From Flagellimonas aquimarina (lineage in GTDB: Bacteria > Bacteroidota > Bacteroidia > Flavobacteriales > Flavobacteriaceae): a stretch of 64,000 bases of DNA. Shown piece by piece: positions 54,320 to 63,130 of the stretch. The stretch covers positions 186,001-250,000 of the forward strand of contig NZ_QGEG01000002.1 in assembly GCF_003149745.1 (NCBI RefSeq). The letters are read 5' to 3'. Position 1 is the stretch's first letter. Each line of letters begins with the position of its first letter. The translations under genes and the position numbers were made by a program. The notes under the pieces were generated by a model. That model worked only from the letters and a program-made list of their open reading frames with translations. It was not told the DNA's origin and ran no database searches.

Positions 54320-57295
54320 TTATTCAAGAATTACATCATCGATATAATAAGTTTCTGCAGTACCTGTTGGATCATTACCCGGGTCAAAATCAGGAATTAT
54401 AACAATAGCATTATAAATATTTGGATTAAAGCCTGGGTCACCTGATGTAACAGCATTAAAATCGAAAGTTAATTCTACCCACTCATTTGCATTTGTTACG
54501 GATTGGTCTATACTAAAGTTTGGACCATCAGGTCTTGTTTGTAATTCAAACCGAAATACTACATTTGGTTTTGTAGAATACACCTTGACCTTAAATGTTC
54601 TCGCCGTTGTCAAATCTAAAGGTGAAGCGAAAACATTTTCCATACCTCCATAAAACTCTGTCCCTGCAGGTTTGTTGAATGTGTAAATGTTTGCAGAAGT
54701 ATTGATGCCTCCTGAGACTGTGTTTGACGTAATAGCACCGTTGACACTTGCTGGCTCAAAAACAGCACTAAATTCTTCTCCACCTTCAAAATCTGCTGGT
54801 AAAGAGGATAATGCCGTGACACCTCCTCCACCAGAGCCACCTCCATCTAGGATAAGAGACACATTATCAATATTTACCAAACCAGCTGCTCCATTTAAAT
54901 CGAATAAAACTCTCGAAGTGGCATCACCAAATCCGGTTGCAGTTAAGTTGGCCACATAGGTCTGTCTGGTAGTAGTAATATTTACCGTTTCAGTGGTATT
55001 GGCAAAACTTCCGCCACTTAACCCAATTCCAGCGATAATGGTCCTGTCTGTGTCAGACCAAGCATCAAAGGTCAATGTGTACATGGCGTCTGGTGTAATT
55101 TCCAGTTTCTGGCTAAGATTGACCAAGAATGGCTGACCAGGGTCTGGAGTTATTACATTTACGGAATAAAAGGAATTACCATTTTCCGTAGTGACCGGTG
55201 CAGTAGCACCATCATCCACGCCTAATATCCAAGGGGTGCTGCCGCTCTCAAAATCCCCATTGGTTAGTAATCCACTATCAAAAGCAGCTACGTTGACCGT
55301 TCTTGTTACTTGAGTTGCCGCATTTCCTGCCGCATCACTAACATTATAAGTAATAACATATGTGCCTATCATGCTGGTATCAACAGTATCTCCTCCTACA
55401 GTAATACTGCCAGAAATATCTCCATCAGTGTCATCGTTGGCAGTTGCTCCAAGATCTGTATAAGAATCATTTTGAATAAGGTCAACAACTGCATCACCAT
55501 TTAAAGTAATGACAGGGGCGACCGTATCACCACCACCAGTTCCGCCCACAACCAACGATACATTATCTATCACAACAGTACCGACCTCAGCAGCCATGTC
55601 AAACAGTACTCGGCTATCTACTCCGCCAAATCCAGTAGCATTGAATTCCAATGTGAATGTTTGGGTATCGGTCGTCAAGTTGACTGTTTCATTGACATTT
55701 GTAAATGGATTAACATTAAGTCCAATACCTGCAATGATTGTGCGCGCTCGATCAGAAGATGCATCAAACGTTAAAACATAGTTCTCATCTTGTGTAAGTT
55801 CTACTACTTGGCTTAGGTTAACCAGGAATGGTTGACCAGGATCTGCAGTTTCCACATTGGCAAAGTTAAAACTGTTCCCACCTTCTTCCATAACGTTGGC
55901 TGCATTACCAATCCATGGATCTACACCGCTCTCAAAATCTCCGTTGGTCAGTAAACCATCATCGAATCCACTACCGCCACCAGCAGTTCCAAGAGTGATA
56001 TCATCTATGTAATATGTTCCACCATCAGTGATAGGGCTATCTGCCATATCATTATCTGGTTTAATTACTAAGTGATTATATGTTGTTGGTGAAGCAGGTA
56101 GATTTATAAACGTAAACTCTATTTCTGTCCATTCATTCGCATTAGGAATGGTAACAAAAACAGGAGCTGGATTTCCGATGCTGCCATCATTTGGTATAAC
56201 GGCCAGTTCTAATCTAAAGACCACATTTGCCTTGGTAGAATACACTTTCGCTTTAAATGTATCCGTTGTGGTCAAGTCAAAGTTAGTAGGGAAGGTATTT
56301 TGAACCCCTCCAAAGAATTCTGAACCAGTAGGCTTATCTATCTGTAATACAAAATCTGAAGTGTTTATTCCTGTTTGAAAAGGATTCGCTACAAGTGCAG
56401 AAGTTAGACCAGCTCCAAAATTAGCATCGGCGAGAAAGGTTTCACAACCTTCAAAATCCAATGGAAGCTCTGTTGCTGCCACTAGTGTATCAGCACAACC
56501 ACTTGGTGGAGTCATGGTTTCTACTTGTTCAATATCATCTAGATAGAAAACACCTGCTGTTGTGCCAGGGCCATCTACAAATAACGTTATTCTAGAGAAG
56601 CTGTCCGATGAAGCAAAATCAAAAGAAATTAATTCCCATCCTGTTCCTCCATGACTAGCGGTGATTTCTGAATCAGCTCCTGTTCCTTGCTCTAATTTCA
56701 TTAAAACATCAATAGGAGCTTCAGACCAGAAGTTCATTTGAACCGTTTTATTCGTAGTAAGGTCAATTGCCGTGCCCAAATTAAAGAAAATACCTTCAAA
56801 TTCTGCGCCAATATTTGTAATCTCACCTACTTGAGAAGCTTGGTCATTAGAACCTCCTGGCGCAGGGTTTGCAACAATTTCAAAGGCTGCACCCGTGAAT
56901 GTTCCTATACTACTATAATCCACGTTGGCATCATCAAAAGTAATGGGCAACATGATTGGATCAGGAATAGTAATGGTAAGTTCATCTTCAAATGTACTTG
57001 AAGCACCTGCGACATTTGATGCAGTTAGTATTACTGTATAGGTACCAGAAGTGTATGTTTTTATGGGATCTATCTCTGTAGAAGAGGTGCCATCTCCAAA
57101 ATCCCATTCAAAATTTTGGGCATTTTCGGATATATTGATGAAGGATACCGTACCGGAATTTTCAATAATGGTTTGTGTAAAGCCCGCAACGACCTCAGGA
57201 AGGGAAGTTCCTTCGTCATCTTCTTCGCATCCTAGAAAAGATATTGCCAAGATCAATACGGATAGTATCTTGATATTTTTGAGTAATAGTTTCAT
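54320..57295 (-). CDS. PKD and carbohydrate-binding multidomain lipoprotein
   Basis: 991-residue lipoprotein (lipobox FLGC, Cys23). Domain order: a PKD domain (about 30-112, FEWDFGDGTSS), a jelly-roll module (115-265), a related module B1 (275-435), CBM4/9-like C1 (440-600, starting GLLTNGDFESGVDPW), a DUF5011-type Ig domain (605-690, TYVITYNVSDAAGN), a second CBM4/9-like module C2 (695-830) and B2 (835-991). Modules end in a common YIDD or NVSL strand. No catalytic motif. It fits a surface glycan-binding protein for beta-glucan; specificity is inferred from its GH16 neighbour. Confidence 0.85.
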   Translation of the reverse strand: MKLLLKNIKILSVLILAISFLGCEEDDEGTSLPEVVAGFTQTIIENSGTVSFINISENAQNFEWDFGDGTSSTEIDPIKTYTSGTYTVILTASNVAGASSTFEDELTITIPDPIMLPITFDDANVDYSSIGTFTGAAFEIVANPAPGGSNDQASQVGEITNIGAEFEGIFFNLGTAIDLTTNKTVQMNFWSEAPIDVLMKLEQGTGADSEITASHGGTGWELISFDFASSDSFSRITLFVDGPGTTAGVFYLDDIEQVETMTPPSGCADTLVAATELPLDFEGCETFLADANFGAGLTSALVANPFQTGINTSDFVLQIDKPTGSEFFGGVQNTFPTNFDLTTTDTFKAKVYSTKANVVFRLELAVIPNDGSIGNPAPVFVTIPNANEWTEIEFTFINLPASPTTYNHLVIKPDNDMADSPITDGGTYYIDDITLGTAGGGSGFDDGLLTNGDFESGVDPWIGNAANVMEEGGNSFNFANVETADPGQPFLVNLSQVVELTQDENYVLTFDASSDRARTIIAGIGLNVNPFTNVNETVNLTTDTQTFTLEFNATGFGGVDSRVLFDMAAEVGTVVIDNVSLVVGGTGGGDTVAPVITLNGDAVVDLIQNDSYTDLGATANDDTDGDISGSITVGGDTVDTSMIGTYVITYNVSDAAGNAATQVTRTVNVAAFDSGLLTNGDFESGSTPWILGVDDGATAPVTTENGNSFYSVNVITPDPGQPFLVNLSQKLEITPDAMYTLTFDAWSDTDRTIIAGIGLSGGSFANTTETVNITTTRQTYVANLTATGFGDATSRVLFDLNGAAGLVNIDNVSLILDGGGSGGGGVTALSSLPADFEGGEEFSAVFEPASVNGAITSNTVSGGINTSANIYTFNKPAGTEFYGGMENVFASPLDLTTARTFKVKVYSTKPNVVFRFELQTRPDGPNFSIDQSVTNANEWVELTFDFNAVTSGDPGFNPNIYNAIVIIPDFDPGNDPTGTAETYYIDDVILE

Positions 57296-57317
57296 TGTCT
57301 TTTTCGTTTTAGTTAGT

Positions 57318-58163
57318 TTAATCAGTGTTATTTTTATATACCCTCACATAGTCAACCAGCATGGTTTGTGGGAATTCGGTTTCAGCGTTTGGTGAACCTA
57401 CAAAAGTGCCTCCAACGGCAAGATTCATTAGAATGTAGAAGGGCTTGTCAAAGACCCAGGGGCCTGTTAAATCCTCAGGTGTAATTTGATTGTACAATAC
57501 ATCATCCACGTAGAAGTTTACAAATTCAGGACCCCATTCAATTCCAAAAATGTGGAAACCTGTATCGAAGCGGTCGTTTTCTAAAGTATATTCTTTTGAT
57601 ATTGCTTCTCCGCCGGAGTATCCTGGGCCATGCACGCTACCTATTAAAACAGTAGGATTCTGTCCTCGATACTCCATAATGTCAATTTCCCCGGCTCCTG
57701 GCCATGGATTTTCATCTATGTCAGCGCCAAGCATCCAAAATGCAGGCCAGATACCTTGTCCAAAAGGCAAACGAATACGGGCCTCAAAACGACCATATCG
57801 TTGCTCAAACTTATCTTTTGTCAATAATCTTGCTGAGGTATATTCCGAACCTTCAAAAGATTCTTGTTGCGCAGTAATCAATAACACCCCGTTCTGAATG
57901 GTTACGTTTTCTGAACGGTTCGTATAATATTGCAATTCTTGATTCCCCCATCCATCTATACCATTACCGATATCGAAGCCCCAAACTTCACTATTTGGTG
58001 CTCCATCTGTATCAAAATTCTCGTCTAAAACTAAGTTTGTAAAATTTGCCACTGTCTGAGTTTCATCTGTTGAACAACCGGAAATAGTTACAACCAAAAT
58101 GACAGCAAAGCATTTTAGTACTACCGATTGTATTGTTTTATTTTTAAAATATTTCATGTTCAT
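57318..58163 (-). CDS. GH16 laminarinase lipoprotein
   Basis: Endo-beta-1,3-glucanase of family 16, about 281 residues from the Met at 58163 (other in-frame Mets lie at 58157, 58169 and 58193). Lipobox ISGC, Cys30. The catalytic motif GEIDIMEYRG gives nucleophile Glu159, Asp161 and acid/base Glu164; GIWPAFWMLG and the DFHIFGIEW-like FHIFGIEWGPE are GH16_3 laminarinase hallmarks, and DYVRVYKN closes the jelly-roll. It is probably surface-exposed and makes the first cuts in laminarin. Flanked by two glycan-binding lipoproteins. Confidence 0.93.
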   Translation of the reverse strand: MNMKYFKNKTIQSVVLKCFAVILVVTISGCSTDETQTVANFTNLVLDENFDTDGAPNSEVWGFDIGNGIDGWGNQELQYYTNRSENVTIQNGVLLITAQQESFEGSEYTSARLLTKDKFEQRYGRFEARIRLPFGQGIWPAFWMLGADIDENPWPGAGEIDIMEYRGQNPTVLIGSVHGPGYSGGEAISKEYTLENDRFDTGFHIFGIEWGPEFVNFYVDDVLYNQITPEDLTGPWVFDKPFYILMNLAVGGTFVGSPNAETEFPQTMLVDYVRVYKNNTD

Positions 58164-58192
58164 AATCATTTTTTTCGTTTTTGAAGACTTCA

Positions 58193-59614
58193 TTATTCTG
58201 TGTAGAAATAGATGTTGTCAAATATGAAATCGGGGCCATCTGTAAGAATAAGCGCACCCAAGTTGTTTTTCTGGGTGGCAAGGTCACCCCCCAAGGGTAT
58301 CTCGAACGATGTCCATTGACCCACAGTCAATCCTGTTAGATCAAACCTAAAATCCACATCATCACCCTGTGGCAAACCATTGGTAGTATTGGTCTCTAAT
58401 TCTTGGTTGGCCCCAACATCCCTAATTTGGAGCCCGACCTCAACCCCGGCGCTCTGCACATAAACATCTACATGCAAGAATGTTAGTCCCGAGGCATCTA
58501 CTGTATTTTCGAATATGATACCAGTAAAATTATTATTGGTATATGCCAATACATTATCCCCATTGTTGTTTGTTATAACAGTTTCTGTAGTAGACCCTCC
58601 AAAACCGGGAGCAAAATTGCTGGATGTATCGGCTGTATATGCCTCACTGAAAATTGATTTTACGTTGGCTGCCGGCCTTGTTGGGGTCGGAGCTAAAGCT
58701 AAACTACCAGCAGAGGTAACTTCCAAGGAACCCGAAGCACGAACCCCTGCCAACTGTGCCGTAATATTTGCAGTACCTGTGCCAATGACCAAAACTTGAC
58801 CAAGTTCGTTCACAATGGCCACGGAATTATCCGAAGAATTAAAATCGAAATAAGATGGTGCCGCAATTACTGTTTGGTTAATCCCAGATTCCAAATTAAA
58901 GGTCTGAGCCAACCCATTAACCAAGAGGTTGGACCCGGTAAAGGCCTGTTGTACAACATCCACCCCGTTAAAAATAGCCGGGCTTGGTTGCGCTATCGTT
59001 CCTAATTTTTCAAAACGTAACTCATCTATCCAAAAAGTATATCCAAAACCACCAGTAGTTTGCGTCCCTGCAGAGAAAAAGAACATTCCTCTTTCCTGTA
59101 TCAATTTTGACGAATCTGGAATAGGAATGATAACTTTTCGCCAATCCGTAGATAATCTTATGTTCTGGGCAGTTACCGCAAATTTGTTTTGACCAAAATC
59201 AGTTCCAAAGCCTACTTCCCCTATGGTAGCGGTAGTAGAACCTTTAACATAGAAGGTCAAGGCATCAAAACCTGTTAAGTCCCTACCGGCACCACGATCT
59301 AGGAAAATACCTCCAATAAATCCTCCATCGGGGTCATCTGGAGCGGGAACATCAATCCGTATGGAAGATGACCCTTCAAAAGCCACGTTATCATCAGTAC
59401 CAAAGCCTTCGGGATTAGCACCTTCATTTGGATCAAAAGAATCAAAGAATTCATCCGTAAGTCCTACAGGAGCATCTGTAAAAATGTCCCCATTGGCAGA
59501 AAATGTGGCAAATTCCACATCATCTGAAAATTCTCTTTCACAACTACTGAAAAGAGCAATGCCCAAAGTCAGAAGAAGTATAAAATGTACGTTGGTATAT
59601 TTTTTATTTTTCAT
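58193..59614 (-). CDS. Glycan-binding lipoprotein with bacterial Ig-like domain
   Basis: 473-residue lipoprotein (lipobox FSSC, Cys25). A carbohydrate-binding-type jelly-roll (about 60-205; SSIRIDVPAP, LTFYVKGSTTATIGEVGFGTD, YTFWIDELRFEKLG) is followed by a Big2-like Ig domain (about 215-305; VLVIGTGTANITAQLAG) and a second jelly-roll (about 320-473) ending FIFDNIYFYTE. No catalytic residues are evident. With GH16 directly downstream and the barrel-glycosidase upstream (12-bp gap), a beta-glucan-binding role is inferred, perhaps in place of SusD. Confidence 0.8.
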   Translation of the reverse strand: MKNKKYTNVHFILLLTLGIALFSSCEREFSDDVEFATFSANGDIFTDAPVGLTDEFFDSFDPNEGANPEGFGTDDNVAFEGSSSIRIDVPAPDDPDGGFIGGIFLDRGAGRDLTGFDALTFYVKGSTTATIGEVGFGTDFGQNKFAVTAQNIRLSTDWRKVIIPIPDSSKLIQERGMFFFSAGTQTTGGFGYTFWIDELRFEKLGTIAQPSPAIFNGVDVVQQAFTGSNLLVNGLAQTFNLESGINQTVIAAPSYFDFNSSDNSVAIVNELGQVLVIGTGTANITAQLAGVRASGSLEVTSAGSLALAPTPTRPAANVKSIFSEAYTADTSSNFAPGFGGSTTETVITNNNGDNVLAYTNNNFTGIIFENTVDASGLTFLHVDVYVQSAGVEVGLQIRDVGANQELETNTTNGLPQGDDVDFRFDLTGLTVGQWTSFEIPLGGDLATQKNNLGALILTDGPDFIFDNIYFYTE

Positions 59615-59626
59615 TTTTCAATCTTT

Positions 59627-62600
59627 TTATTTCCCGATATTGATATGTACATATGTCATAATTTCCCACTCACTCCCGTCACCAAACCCAACAGGACTTA
59701 CTATAGGTTCTTGTGAAAAAGTGTTGGGTGGTACCGCGTTTGGCAAATAACGTGGTGAAAACTCATTTAATGACCTCCATGTACCACGGATTCCTATTTG
59801 TGTACTTGGCAAAATAAACCAGTCTGGTTTGCCAAGAGTTGTAGAGATGTCCAACATCAATTGTACTGGGTACGTTAAGTTAAAATCTCGATGGTAATCA
59901 AATGGTCCCCAATCGTTAATTTTTTGTGTGTACTGTACTTTCCATTTCTTATAGATCATTCGGACATCTCCGCCAAAACGTTTTATCAATCGATCACTAT
60001 CTCCATTAGCTTGCCCGTTGCCATAGTAGAAATTTCCAATTAGACCGAAATCCGAACCAAGTTTGGATACCATTCTGGAATGGACTTCCCATAAATCTTC
60101 GGCGGGAACCGAATTTGGGAAGGCAAAGAAGGTCCTGTCGGCGTTAAAACCAATATGTGAATCAATGGTCGTAGGAAGGTGGCGGTATACAAACCCTAAG
60201 TTCATAGCGAACTTAGCATCTTCTGACCTATCATTGTCCCACTCGTACATCCAAGTACCTGGGGTAGGGTCAAAAGTCAAGAGAATCTCACCGGCAGTGG
60301 TCTCTCTGTTACCTCGAACGGAAAAGGGATCATCAAGATTGTTTCTTAACCTACCAGGGCCCTGCACATCTTGTGGCATAGCCTCTACCAATGGTTTTTG
60401 CCACATGAAATTGGGAGCAATTTGAAAATTTCCTGCGGCTATGGTGAATCCAGAAAATACACTGGTTACATTACCACTTCCCGTATCCCTTAATTTCCAA
60501 CCGGTAAAAGTCATCGTTTGATCAGCACCACCATTGGCAATTAGACCCATAGCTGAAGCTTGACCGTACCAATTGAATTTTCCACCTTCATAAGTAAGCT
60601 TAGCTTTACCGCCCCAGTTATCACTTGATTGAATCCTATCTTCAAAAACAACATAATTTCCGGGCGTACCCCTAACATCTTGAAATGAGGTACCGTTCAA
60701 AGGGCTTCCAGCCCAAATTCCTCCCAGCATAACTCCAAATTTGCCGAACTCCCTTTCAATAGCTAATGTGGCCCTTTCGGTCGGCCAAAAGGGGATTACA
60801 CCACTTCGTACTTGATTTGCATTCAAGACCCGACGTCCATTTTCATCAAAAACCAGATTGGTTTCAAAGTCTCTATGGTAAATACCGGTTACATCAAATT
60901 TCCCAATATGCTTTTTGTACTTGAAAAGCATTGTAGGGTTTGCGCCCCACCATAATTGAGGACCAATAGCCGCTTTCAATCCTTTTAAAGGGCCCTTGCC
61001 GTCAATTTCCATTCCTAATATTTCACCATTGTAAATATCTAGGTTTGGGCCATAGTTGGCTTCTGGATACAATCCGAAAAAGTCACCTTCATAACCCCAA
61101 TGATAATGACCTGTTCTATAGAAACCTCTTAGATCAAATTCTTTTGCGTTCCATTCAAACTCTGCTTGATATACCCGAATTCTATTTACATCTGAAACAA
61201 TTACATCCCCTTGGTCAGTACTCACATCGATAGGACGGGAGTTATTCTCATAAAAAATCTCATTGATTGGGTTTCGGGCCACATTACCCACAACATTCAT
61301 ATTTACCTCTGCTCTCATGTTAGGTGCAGGGTTTCCTTCTACTCCAATAAAATACGACTGCATGTGATCGAATCCTAACTGATTTGGAAAGGTGTTAGGG
61401 TCATCCGGGTCAGGAGTATCCGGAGTCGTAATTAAACTACCTCCAGTACTGAAGGTTGAAAACTTGGCTTGAAGGTTGCTGATGCGAAGCAGATTACTTT
61501 GCTCTCCATTTAATGCTGCTTTATCCCCACGTGCCTTAAGCACGGCATCCATCAACTGAATGTTATTAAAATGATTTGTAACGAAATCGAGGTTTACACC
61601 TTCATCATATGGATTGAGCTGATGTGCATCTTTTAAAGCATAGTAGGCAGCACGGGGATAAAGATCATATAATCCTCTAGGGTTTGTTGCGCCTTTGGCA
61701 CAAATTCCAAACCATTCCTCGTTCATATTGTTTACTCCCTCGGCAGCGAGATCTCTTGCATACCCACCATTTGACCATGAGGCGTTGTTGTCATGCACAT
61801 CTGCATTTTTTCTATCATCAAAACCAAATTTCCACCAACCATCACTAAATTGGAAAGTGAAACCTCCAATTGAATTGTTAGCTTTTCCTAGACCAGCGGC
61901 ATTTTCATAAATCTCTTTCCAGTTTTCTACCATATAGTAGGCCTGGGAATATTGATCTTCTTTATTTTCAATGGCATTGAATGCATCCGCCCCAAATTCT
62001 GTGAACATTACAGGTTTGTTGAGTTTTTCCTTTACTACTTCAAACATATCTCCAAAGGAAGCTCCACGGTAGGTATTGGTTCCATAGATATCTACATCTT
62101 TACATTCTTCTGCGACTATATCAATGAACAGCACATCACCATTACAAATTGCAACTGGGTGCGAGGCATCCATGGCCTTCATCTTTTTAGCGGCTTCGTT
62201 CATTAACCGATACATAGGCCTTCCTCGACTCTCACCTATAAAGTTTATCCTTCCTTCATCGTCTGGAAAATCTTCCGTCTCTGCTCCTGCCCAGAACAAT
62301 CCATAGTTGTTTTCATTACCTAGCAAGTAGAGTAGTAGTCCTGGCGTGTCTTTATAACCATTGACCAACTCTTCCATTTCGGACATTAAAAACTCTACTG
62401 TTGTAGGGTCATCATAAATGGTTACTGGAGTCCAAACGCCATTCAATGTTAGGCCATAACGTCCAAACGAATGGTTGAGCATGGTGTAAATACCATAATT
62501 CTCGTAGATATACTGTATCCATTTTGCTGGGACACCCGTATATTGGCGAATAACATTGACCCCCATGTTTTTTAATAAAGACATTTCGGTATCAAGACCT

Positions 62601-62818
62601 GCCTTGATAATGTCATCCGACTTTTTCCAGAACGCGGCGTTCACTGTGTTGGTGCCAATTGGAATATAATCCCAGTTCATCCCATTCATCATAAAATCCT
62701 TTCCATTGACCACCAATTTCATTCCGTCATCATTGCTCACAACTGAAACCTTATCGGCTTGGGCATATATCCCGGTTGTAAACAATAAGAGTAGTAATCT
62801 CAGTAAATTGTTTTTCAT
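59627..62818 (-). CDS. Clan GH-A glycosidase fused to a putative outer-membrane beta-barrel
   Basis: 1063 residues with a Sec signal peptide (to about 19, IYAQ). Residues 25-405 are a GH2-catalytic-like TIM barrel of clan GH-A: LVVNGKDFMMNGMNWDYIP, VIRQYTG, acid/base candidate Glu169 (YLLGNENNYG) and nucleophile candidate Glu274 (VMFTEFGAD), closing LYDLYPRAAYYALKDAHQLNPY. A helical linker (420-460) and a Pro/Asp-rich hinge (465-478) lead to about 580 residues of amphipathic strand pattern (YFIGVEGNPAPNMRAEVNMN, FGVMLGGIWAG, FGLIGNFYYG, ending TYVHINIGK) that reads like a porin-type barrel. No TonB box or plug is seen. First enzyme gene after the regulator; substrate presumably a beta-glucan. 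Confidence 0.75.
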   Translation of the reverse strand: MKNNLLRLLLLLFTTGIYAQADKVSVVSNDDGMKLVVNGKDFMMNGMNWDYIPIGTNTVNAAFWKKSDDIIKAGLDTEMSLLKNMGVNVIRQYTGVPAKWIQYIYENYGIYTMLNHSFGRYGLTLNGVWTPVTIYDDPTTVEFLMSEMEELVNGYKDTPGLLLYLLGNENNYGLFWAGAETEDFPDDEGRINFIGESRGRPMYRLMNEAAKKMKAMDASHPVAICNGDVLFIDIVAEECKDVDIYGTNTYRGASFGDMFEVVKEKLNKPVMFTEFGADAFNAIENKEDQYSQAYYMVENWKEIYENAAGLGKANNSIGGFTFQFSDGWWKFGFDDRKNADVHDNNASWSNGGYARDLAAEGVNNMNEEWFGICAKGATNPRGLYDLYPRAAYYALKDAHQLNPYDEGVNLDFVTNHFNNIQLMDAVLKARGDKAALNGEQSNLLRISNLQAKFSTFSTGGSLITTPDTPDPDDPNTFPNQLGFDHMQSYFIGVEGNPAPNMRAEVNMNVVGNVARNPINEIFYENNSRPIDVSTDQGDVIVSDVNRIRVYQAEFEWNAKEFDLRGFYRTGHYHWGYEGDFFGLYPEANYGPNLDIYNGEILGMEIDGKGPLKGLKAAIGPQLWWGANPTMLFKYKKHIGKFDVTGIYHRDFETNLVFDENGRRVLNANQVRSGVIPFWPTERATLAIEREFGKFGVMLGGIWAGSPLNGTSFQDVRGTPGNYVVFEDRIQSSDNWGGKAKLTYEGGKFNWYGQASAMGLIANGGADQTMTFTGWKLRDTGSGNVTSVFSGFTIAAGNFQIAPNFMWQKPLVEAMPQDVQGPGRLRNNLDDPFSVRGNRETTAGEILLTFDPTPGTWMYEWDNDRSEDAKFAMNLGFVYRHLPTTIDSHIGFNADRTFFAFPNSVPAEDLWEVHSRMVSKLGSDFGLIGNFYYGNGQANGDSDRLIKRFGGDVRMIYKKWKVQYTQKINDWGPFDYHRDFNLTYPVQLMLDISTTLGKPDWFILPSTQIGIRGTWRSLNEFSPRYLPNAVPPNTFSQEPIVSPVGFGDGSEWEIMTYVHINIGK

Positions 62819-63130
62819 AGTAATGTTTAGTTTTAGTTTGATATTCGCTAAGAGGAAATAGTGTATGCAGTTTTAGTAAAACAAAACCTGTGAAGAATTG
62901 GGGAACTTCCTGTTTTTGCGAACGGTTAAACTTATCTTAAAAAAATAGGAAGACCTTAAAAATCACCTCAACAAAAAGCATACATAGCAAAAAAAACACC
63001 ATTTTTTTACGAAATTGATAAAACTCCTTGTTTTATAGGGCTTCAGAGGCAAAACGGAAGTTTTAAATTTTTGCCAAATTCTTGTTTGTATAGGTATTGT
63101 TGAGGTGTTATTGAAAGGTTGTAAAGAAAT
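62819..63130 (-). other. 312-bp intergenic region upstream of the beta-glucan locus
   Basis: AT-rich gap between the regulator's end and the first locus gene. It must hold the promoter of the barrel-glycosidase unit, yet I find no exact TAnnTTTG on the minus strand. A-rich tracts lie at 62940-62945, 62986-62998 and 63002-63008. No ORF or clear hairpin is seen. Confidence 0.5.

Noticed and set aside
59627..62818. Reading the barrel region of the 1063-residue protein as a SusC/TonB-dependent receptor
   Set aside because: No carboxypeptidase-like domain, TonB box or plug domain is present, and the N-terminal half is a TIM-barrel glycosidase.
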